From positions 141,987,369-142,051,368 of the forward strand of contig OY755039.1 of the NCBI GenBank assembly GCA_963576565.1: a DNA stretch of 64,000 nt, written 5' to 3'. Of this stretch, positions 57,070 to 64,000 are shown in pieces. A program made the translations under genes and the position numbers. The DNA is from Aspidapion aeneum (lineage: Eukaryota; Arthropoda; Insecta; Coleoptera; Brentidae). The notes beneath the pieces were generated by a model that saw only the letters and a program-made list of their open reading frames with translations, made no database searches and was not told where the DNA came from. The first letter of the stretch is position 1. Every line of letters starts with the position of its first letter.

Positions 57070-58940
57070 AAATACTCTGCCAATCTATGGGCACCTAAGC
57101 TCACACTAGGTACTATAGTTATAGTGTACAGGGTGTCCCAAATTGGGCACTTTTAGGGGGTTTAAGGTACTTCTAGGGGAGACAGAGAAAAACTGACCAC
57201 GCATTGCGAGGCTCAAATTTCAAGAGAAGATTTATAGTGAAAACTGCATTTTGAAATATCGTCTCGTCTTTGAGCTACGGGGGCTTTTTGAAAAGTCTGC
57301 ATTTTTGAAGGGGGTCTATAACTTCGTTATTAGTGGAAATTTTGATTTACAGTAAATTGCAGTTTTATAGACTTTGTCACGAGGAATTCACCCGCTAAAT
57401 TATATTTTAACTGTCACTTTTAGTTTTTGAGATAGGACATAAAGTTGCATTTTTTCTTATGGAATGGCCTATATTTTAATTAATTGTCGAATTCGTCATT
57501 GAATTCTTTTCAAAATGATGTATCATATATCATAGTTTGATTGAACGGTTTAAGAGTTATTCAGCTTTTTCACTTATTTCTAGTGCGCTATGATTTCCTG
57601 CTGAGCCAGGTAAAGGCACTCCAGTATTTTTATTATTTTACAAAGTCACAAATATAGTAAGGCTGGTTTGGAAAAATTATAATTCAGCTGACGGCCCTCA
57701 AAGCCTAGTTATAAAAAGTTTTAAAAAAATGATACATATTTTAAAATAAAATTAAAACGCTTTTGTGAAAAATAATTTCATATCAAAGCGTAATGTCAAA
57801 TTGTTTAAACAATTGAAAACAATGACAAAACGCCAAGACGCAAGGCCAACTTGATTTGCATAGTATAAGACAACAAAACTATAGGAGCATTAAAGTAGGA
57901 TTTGACCGCAAGGCTTTCACGTCAATGGCGCATGACGTCATTCCACGCACACTAGACAAAAATAAAAAACTTTAATTATCTCCGAAACCGCTCAATCAAA
58001 CTATGACATATGAAACATCATTTTGAAAAGAATTCAATCGCGAATTCGAAAATTAATTAAAATATAGGCCATTCCATAAGAAAAAATTAAACTTTGTGTC
58101 ATATCTCAAAAACTAAAAGTGACAGTTAAAATTTAATTTAGCGGTTGAATTCCTCGTGACAAAGTCTATAAAATTGCAATTTACTCTAAATCAATATTTC
58201 CAAAAATAACGAAGTTATAGACCCCCCTCCAAAATGCAGACTTTTCAAAAAGCCCCCGTAGCTCAAAGACGAGACGATATTTCAAAATGCGGTTTTCACT
58301 ATAAGTCTTCTCTTGAAATTTGAGCCTCGTAATGCGTGGTCAGTTTTTCTCTGTCTTCCCCAGAACTACCTTAAACCCCCCAAAAGTGCCCAATTTGGGA
58401 CACCCTGTACGTCTGAGCTAATATAACTAAAAACCGAAATATATTTTATTCAATTCCAGACTCAACCTTTCGTTTGATACCACACAAGCCATGTTTTGAC
58501 GTAAACTCTAATTTTTAAAATCTACCGCACCCTTTTTTTTAACTAAAATATATTTTGTTTAACTCCAGACTCAATTACCTTTCGTTTGATATCACACACG
58601 CCATATTTTCACTTAAACTTTAATTTTTGACATCTACCCCTACCCTTTTATTTGGCTTGCGTTCGGTGGATTTCGTTCTTTTTAAATGGGACCACCACAG
58701 CCCAAGACCCAGCCTAGGTACCAAATTTCATTTAAATCGGACAAGCGGTTTTTGAGTTTTGCGGGTTGGTCGTTACAGACAGACATACAGACAGACAGAC
58801 GGCGAGACAAAAAAGTTTCAAAATCAGCTGAAACGCAAAGATATATAAAAATTTTTGAAATTGGAGCAACTTTTTTTTTCTCGAAAAAATTAGGATCACC
58901 ATAGCTCACACTACTATAGTATAGTAGTAGTGTGAGCTAA
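57070..58940 (-). mobile_element. Helentron-like microsatellite element, copy F, split by a foldback
   Basis: Reverse orientation. The left part (57070-57128) ends in the hairpin, and the remainder resumes at 58408 after the 57129-58407 insertion. The microsatellite is down to about 20 bp (GACA units). Confidence 0.87.
57129..58407. mobile_element. 1.28-kb foldback, CAGGGTGTCCCAAATT ends, TA duplication
   Basis: The two arms are about 480 bp each (57129-57605 and 57930-58407), roughly 93% identical, with outer ends CAGGGTGTCCCAAATTGGGC. TA lies on both sides. The bases around it restore the Helentron-like hairpin sequence. No coding capacity. It is related to the MITE at 21897-22246 and to an end at 60034. 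Confidence 0.93.
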
Positions 58941-59265
58941 AAAGACTAAAGACAAAATCAGCGTGTCATAAAAGTCTCGGGAAGATGCGTTATGAGAAAG
59001 ACAATGTTTCCTTTCTTCCTTCTCTTCCTTTGTGATTACAGATTTACCCTATAAGTCTCTGTTAAAGAAAACTTATATTTGTAACTTATAAACTTAAATC
59101 AAAAATCTTCTGCTGCCGATTACATTGTTCTATCACTAAGAAAAAAAAATCGATCAAATTGACCTGTCTGGAAAAAAACATATCCCAAAATGTACAGTTA
59201 ACGAAAATTCTCCCATATACGTGTCAAGATTTGAATAACATTTTTGGCCGACTATGACAAAAACA
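58941..59265. other. Intron between Helentron-like copies F and G
   Basis: No recognisable gene or repeat boundary. Confidence 0.5.
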
Positions 59266-59492
59266 AATACTCTGCCAATATATGGGCACCTAAGCTCACA
59301 CTAGGTACTATAGTTATAGTGTACGTGTGAGCTAATATAACTAAAAACTGAAATATATTTTATTGAACTCCAGACTCAATAAGGTACCTTTCGTTTGATA
59401 CCACACAAGCCATGTCTGGACTTAAACTCTAATTTTTGAAATCTACTCCCACCGAGTCCCACCCTTTTTTTAGACTAAAATGTATTTTGTCT
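59266..59492 (-). mobile_element. Helentron-like microsatellite element, copy G, truncated
   Basis: AAATACTCTGCCAATATATG, a stem-loop and one internal unit (GATACCACACAAGCC) are followed by unrelated DNA. The microsatellite and leading block are missing. Confidence 0.8.
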
Positions 59493-59739
59493 AACTTTAA
59501 AATTTTCAGCAGTTTTCGAGATATCTTGGGTGGAACGTTTTAATTAACGCTCAAACTGTGCAGTAACTATTGTATTTATTAATAGATTGTTTTATAGGGG
59601 GGAAAATCTATTTGGTTGTCAACCAAACTTTGGTAAAGAATATATCCTTAGTTTGTTCCTACCAAGGCGTTGAGCGAGATATGACTGCATCTAGACCAGA
59701 TAATGACATATCGTAAGTAATGGCAATTTTTAAACAATA

Positions 59740-60245
59740 CGAGTTAGGTTATATATTCCAAGGTTACGTTATATAACTAAAACTTAGGTTATATAACCAA
59801 AGGTTTGATTATACAACAAAAGGTTAGGTTATATAACGAAAAGTTGGCTTATGTAACCGAAGGTTAGGTAACATGACCAAAGGTTATGTTATATAACCAA
59901 AGGTTAGGTTAGGTAACCAAAGGATACGCTATATTACCAATGTTTAAGTTATATAACCAATGTTTAGGTTATATAACCAATGGTTACGTTATGTAACCAA
60001 TGGTTAAGTTATATAACCAATGGTTAGGTTATACAGGGTGTCCCAAAAATATACCGAGAAACTGTAAGGGGTGGTAGGGGCCATCAAAACAAACATTTTT
60101 TGTCCAGTAAACATAGGTCCGCAAATGAGCCGTTAGGTTAGGTTATATATCCCAAATTTAGGTTACATAACCGAAGGTTAGGTTATATAATTGCAGGTTG
60201 GGTTATATAACCAAAGTTCAGGTTATATAATTAAATGTTAGGGTA
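59740..60245. repeat. Minisatellite of GGTTATATAACCAAA-type units (about 20 bp)
   Basis: About 20 degenerate units of (A)GGTTAGGTTATATAACCAA, with GGTTATATAACC as an internal palindrome. Around 60034-60135 it is interrupted by a TACAGGGTGTCCCAAA element end. TTAGG occurs in the units, but the array is interstitial and irregular, so it is not a telomere. Confidence 0.9.
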
Positions 60246-60490
60246 TTTAAATAAAGTAAATAGTTTTAAGTTTAGGTTTATATTTTTAGGTATACGACTA
60301 ATCTTACCTCATTCACCAGCAAAACCGAAATAAAAAATCAAACGATTATTAGAGTTTTGTGCGAAAACCAATATGAAAATTATCACTACATCTTTAACAA
60401 CACAAAACAATCAAATGTCAATTTTGATGCAACGAAGCCTAATGTTTTGTTAATAGGTAGGTGTACTTGGTGTTACCTATAAGTAAACAC

Positions 60491-61899
60491 CACAGCCCAC
60501 GAGAAAGACCGGCCCGGGCGCGGAAATATCACGTGACCGTAGGAGTCCCACAAAAAAACGCCTCACGGCCCGCTGTCATTATAAAACATGTGTGTGTTCA
60601 GTTTTGGTATGTTTGTTTACGTCGATTTTTTTGTAATTCGGGCACGAATTTTATGTGAATTTTATCAAAGTTATTAAAATAACCCAGCCCACGACAAAGA
60701 CTTTAGTGGGCTGCGTTAAAATAATTAATGGCCAATGAGTAAATTATAAAGAAAATACCTATAAGATAAACAATGCCGCGAACGTGTAATTAGTGTTGTT
60801 CTTTGTCGGTCCAACTATAAAACTGAAATCTAATATGTTGCAAACGGGAAAGAAGTGGTAAAAGATAAGATCTTGGATAAGATTGATCAAGTAATAGACA
60901 TCCTTAGTGACATTTTCGATAGTGAGAGTGAAAAATGTGTTCAGTTGTCATTTCTTATTGAACAATTAGGTCTCTTGAAACGGTAACCTGAGAATCGAAG
61001 ATATGGTGGATACACTTTAATGTTGGCTTCATCTTTGTTTATCCAGTTATCCAGTGCATACACGTCAACTTACAATTCTAAGGTAATATGTCTTCCGCTC
61101 CCTCGCAATATTAAAAAACTGATTTGTAAAATATTGTTACAGATAGTAATCTCTCTGGTAGTGTGAAATATTTAAAAAGTAAGATACAGCTTTTAAAAGA
61201 ACATGAGTTGGTAGTTAACTTATACTTTATTGAAATAGATATTAAACTTTGTACTGGGTAATTTTTCAAAAAATTATTGACGACCACTACATTCAGTTAA
61301 TTGAATGGAAACACCATCTCACTTATTTCTTTTTAAGAAATTATTGTGAAATGTTTTATATTGAAAATTTTTCTTCAGATAATTCTAGCGAGTGTTTTTG
61401 TGGAGAAAAACTATTGTCAAAGCTTGAAAAAATTAGTTTAAGGGCATGTAAAGTTTTATAAAATAATTTTATTAAAAAGCACAATGATTAAGTGTCTGCT
61501 AATAAATCTTTGAATAAGAACTCAAAGATGATGACAGTCAAAGAAAAATTAAAAAACTAAAAGCTTAGGTTTGATATGTCCAATTTTGAAAGACTTGTAT
61601 AGATTTGAAGTTACTAACAATATTATGTACCTAATATATGTACCTGAAGATATTAGAGTGCAAATTTTGTATAATTTTTTATTTTATAGATTCAGTTCTT
61701 TTATCCATCATAAACACATATATCAGCAAAATATTTTTTTCAATTTTTGCGTATAAAAGAAAAAAAAATTTTTGTTAATTTATTTAATTTGTGTAAAAAC
61801 ATATATTAAGCAATACAATAAGAATCCTGGGACTCCTAAGATCACGTGACCGCCGACTTGCTTATAACGCGCCATGGCCGGCCTTTATCGTTGGCTGCG
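60491..61899. mobile_element. 1.4-kb DNA transposon with 8-bp duplication GTAAACAC
   Basis: The imperfect inverted ends CACAGCCCACGAGAAAGACC and GCCTTTATCGTTGGCTGCG extend about 80 bp inward (GATCACGTGACCG-like phrase in both). GTAAACAC occurs at 60483-60490 and 61900-61907. The interior keeps scattered coding-like scraps (for example KIDQVIDILSDIFDSESEK near 60890) broken by many stops. An 8-bp duplication suits P or hAT elements; the superfamily is unresolved. Confidence 0.8.
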
Positions 61900-61907
61900 G
61901 TAAACAC

Positions 61908-62354
61908 CGCCCGCAAAGCGGTACTTGCCATACGCAGTTACACTTGTGAATTTGACATGAAATAAACATATTTCCTCACCAGAAATATAGTAACAAGTAA
62001 ATATGTCCTGTTGGTATAAAATTAAAGGTAAAACTGTAAATTGTCTCTGGAGCTGGAAATATCACAAAAGTGTAACCGGCTATGGCAAGGACTAGCCAGC
62101 TACAATGTACAATTTTGCAAAATTTGATGTTTTGTTATATACCATTAACTTCAACGAAATCAATGTTATATATAAAATAACGTTTTTTATAGGCAATAAA
62201 ACGTTACGTTAAAAATTGTTAAAATTAGCTACACAGCTCTGGTGCTATGACTCTGAGCAATGACTGTAAAACAACTACACACTCAAATTAAAAATTTTGT
62301 TTCTCAAAAAATTGAAAGCGCGTCGTTATTACTCAATCGATTTTGAATTTTTAG
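61908..62354. other. Gene B intron, no supported feature
   Basis: No recognisable feature. A short CWYKIK-like stretch near 62010 was considered as the missing exon and not accepted. Confidence 0.45.
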
Positions 62355-62444
62355 GGTTGGACTCAATGTCAAGATCTAGTGTACTGAGGACCATGAAGAA
62401 CACCATGCAATTCGTCAGAGACAATGGGTGGATAAACTTAAAAG
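62355..62444 (+). CDS. DUF229 gene B, GLDSMSR exon
   Basis: A 90-nt exon from acceptor TTTTGAATTTTTAG to donor GTCAGT, phase 1 in and phase 1 out. It encodes GLDSMSRSSVLRTMKNTMQF followed by VRDNGWINLK. (V/L)G(I/L)DS(I/M)SR starts the catalytic core of DUF229, with the Asp as probable metal ligand. The exit phase (AAA G|) is exactly what the GYNK..NTFPN exon of gene A needs on its left, so gene B has the same intron position. The remaining exons lie right of the window. It was found by motif; it is too short to stand out as an open frame. Confidence 0.87.
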
Positions 62445-62726
62445 GTCAGTAATAGAAACCCTGTATGTATGACATATTTTAGAAAAATGGACCTAGGGGT
62501 CTTTAGTTTCGGGCAGTAGAAAATTATCGGAAACGGGGGACGTTTAATACATATATTTCGTTTATAATTATACAGCGGATAAATCGACAGAAATTATAGC
62601 CTACGCTAACCTACCCAAAAAAAATATGGAGAACCATAAATACGGCCATTAGGGCCTTACTGTGAATTATGCCGGGTAGGACTCGGGGGACGCAGTACAC
62701 AGGACCACAGGTTCAGGGTTAAAAAA
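62445..62726. other. Gene B intron, no supported feature
   Basis: No gene or repeat recognised before the tandem array. Confidence 0.5.
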
Positions 62727-62875
62727 GAGACGACGTCCAGAAACTGGTTACGAAGCTCAGCGGACGTCCAGAAACTGGTTACGAACGCTTAGTTAAGGGG
62801 CAAATGAGACGACGTCCAGAAACTGGTTACGAAGCTCAGCAGGACGTCCAGAAACTGGTTACGAATTCTTAGTTA
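62727..62875. repeat. Higher-order tandem repeat of ACGTCCAGAAACTGGTTACG
   Basis: A 21-bp core occurs four times, arranged as two units of about 82 bp that each hold two cores. The core contains the palindrome CCAGAAACTGG. Confidence 0.93.
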
Positions 62876-63154
62876 GGAGTGGACCCCGGGTACTGGTCAC
62901 TTGTATGGTGTGTTACATCGCCTTTTATATTAAATTATTGCAATTTCAGCAATATTGCTAGTGACGATGGTTTTCGATCGGTACAATTAGTATTGCCAAT
63001 AGCTTGGTATTTTATAATAATAGATGCACGCCTTTAATTTATATTGATCCCAATAATTAAAGTAATACGAAGTGCATCTGTTTTATTTAGATAAATGTAT
63101 CACTTTAGGATAGTTTAATTATGATCTGTGTGACAATATATTAAAGCAGTACTA

Positions 63155-63530
63155 TCAAAACGGACGGGCCACGATCCTCCACTTTGTTGACGTCACATCG
63201 GGTGCTGATTTTTTTTTGATGGTCACCTCACGACACAGCTGATTGTCTTTAAAATATTGAAGTTGGAATGACGGTTTATGAATATTTGATTTTTGTAAAA
63301 TAAAGCCGGTTTTGAGATTGTTTTTACTATATTCTTGCAGAACAGTTTTTTTTAAATGTATAGTAATCCTTAATTTTTCAGAGCCGCTTTATTAACTCAC
63401 ACTAAAATTAAATTTAAAGCGAATGTGACAAACACAGATGACAAAGTTAAATACATGTCAAATATAACAGTTGGCATGCGGTTCATTCATATGAACCTTT
63501 TTAATCATCTTGCATCCTTACAAAAGTTTG
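63155..63530 (-). repeat. Inverted copy of the 31780-32122 repeat
   Basis: It shares GGACGGGCCACGATCCT, GACACAGCTGATTG and AATATAACAGTTGGCAT with the earlier copy in reverse. No coding content. The flanking 62876-63154 and 63531-64000 are AT-rich intron with nothing recognised. Confidence 0.82.
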
Positions 63531-64000
63531 GAGAAAGAAATATTTTAATTCAAAACTGTTATTTTCTAGTTTTATTGTAAATGACTTTAGCTGTTTTTCG
63601 TAATATTGTTTTATTAATTACTTAATCGAACAGACAAAATGTTTTTTACAAAACTCAAACGTTATTATTTTTTTGACAATTTTTTTTTTTTAATCAATCA
63701 ATCTGTGTCACTTTGTTTGTTAGATCAATCTTTGTGATATAAAAACTAAGTAAGTAAGTATTATATATACTACCTAAATATACAATACTAAAACTAAAGT
63801 AATAAAAGTATTTTATTTAAACTAAAAACATTTTAGCGAAATACAAGAAAAACAAATTGTTTCAAGGTAAAACAATTTATTCAAGAAAAGAACGCGTTTT
63901 TATTGTAGACAAAATTTTTTACCGTGTGTTTCCACCAACGCATGCCCACCCCGAATCAAAAAACGCATCACGTGATGGGCCATGGATTTGCACCGGTTTT

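Larger units (their letters stand above)
52969..62354 (+). other. Gene B intronic region with unrecognised middle exon(s)
   Basis: At least one more coding exon (about 100 residues between LTYISKE and GLDSMSR) should lie here if the gene is intact. None could be supported. The region contains a Jockey-like pseudogene, three Helentron-like copies, a foldback, a minisatellite and a DNA transposon. Confidence 0.6.

Noticed and set aside
59740..60245. Telomere
   Set aside because: Interstitial, irregular 20-bp units; both sides continue as gene B intron.
61990..62030. MSCWYKIK stretch before GTAAAA, considered as the missing gene B exon
   Set aside because: The frame is closed by TAG and TAA directly upstream and no acceptor gives an open path.

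Overview
This is eukaryotic, almost certainly insect, DNA: AT-rich, intron-bearing, without operons or ribosome binding sites, and packed with insect-type transposable elements (Ty3/gypsy, BEL/Pao, RTE-like and Jockey-like non-LTR elements, hAT, mariner-like, Mutator-like and microsatellite-bearing Helentron-like families). The two retained host genes belong to the DUF229 family of the alkaline-phosphatase/sulfatase superfold, which is expanded in arthropods and nematodes. The TE mix would suit a large beetle genome such as a chrysomelid, but that is inference.

Host genes, both on the + strand. Gene A (about 6.67-28.2 kb) is the C-terminal part of a DUF229 protein, read from five exons (6666-6848, 13311-13448, 19765-20062, 22270-22466, 26014-26408) whose splice phases all agree. 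Its N-terminal exons must lie left of the window. Gene B (from about 42.7 kb, running off the right edge) is a second DUF229 gene. It has a signal-anchor first exon present in FOUR tandem copies (42735, 43443, 44400, 45094; two look intact, one has lost its ATG, one its splice donor), a second exon at 52831-52968 and a later catalytic-core exon at 62355-62444. Exons between 52968 and 62355 were not recognised.

Layout. 1-5.4 kb: Ty3/gypsy element with one nonsense codon and a 3' LTR, inserted in a non-LTR remnant. 6.5-19.7 kb: gene A introns with a large hairpin, a CACATAGCACA-ended element, a minus-strand BEL/Pao pol fragment, a TA-flanked mariner-type element, a Mutator-like foldback with 9-bp target duplication, a MITE and its triplication, and a hAT derivative. 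20-28 kb: further exons, direct repeats, a solo LTR, two hAT derivatives and a duplicated gene 3' end. 28.3-35 kb: hAT fragment, a Helentron-like element with an uninterrupted (GTCT)n tract of about 98 units, and a multi-level nest of DNA transposons. 35-42 kb: hAT fragment, two RTE-like reverse-transcriptase pseudogenes and inverted-repeat elements. 42.7-45.3 kb: the first-exon array. 45.7-47.8 kb: a roughly 274-bp satellite. 48.5-59.5 kb: five more Helentron-like copies, a solo LTR, a minisatellite, a Jockey-like pseudogene and a 1.28-kb foldback. 59.7-62 kb: a TTAGG-containing minisatellite and a DNA transposon with 8-bp duplications. The last kilobases are intron.

Apart from the two DUF229 genes, all coding-like sequence is decayed transposon. 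The most interesting feature is the tandem first-exon array of gene B; the recurrent placement of transposon ends just upstream of gene A splice acceptors comes second. Several apparent reading frames use non-ATG starts and are not genes.
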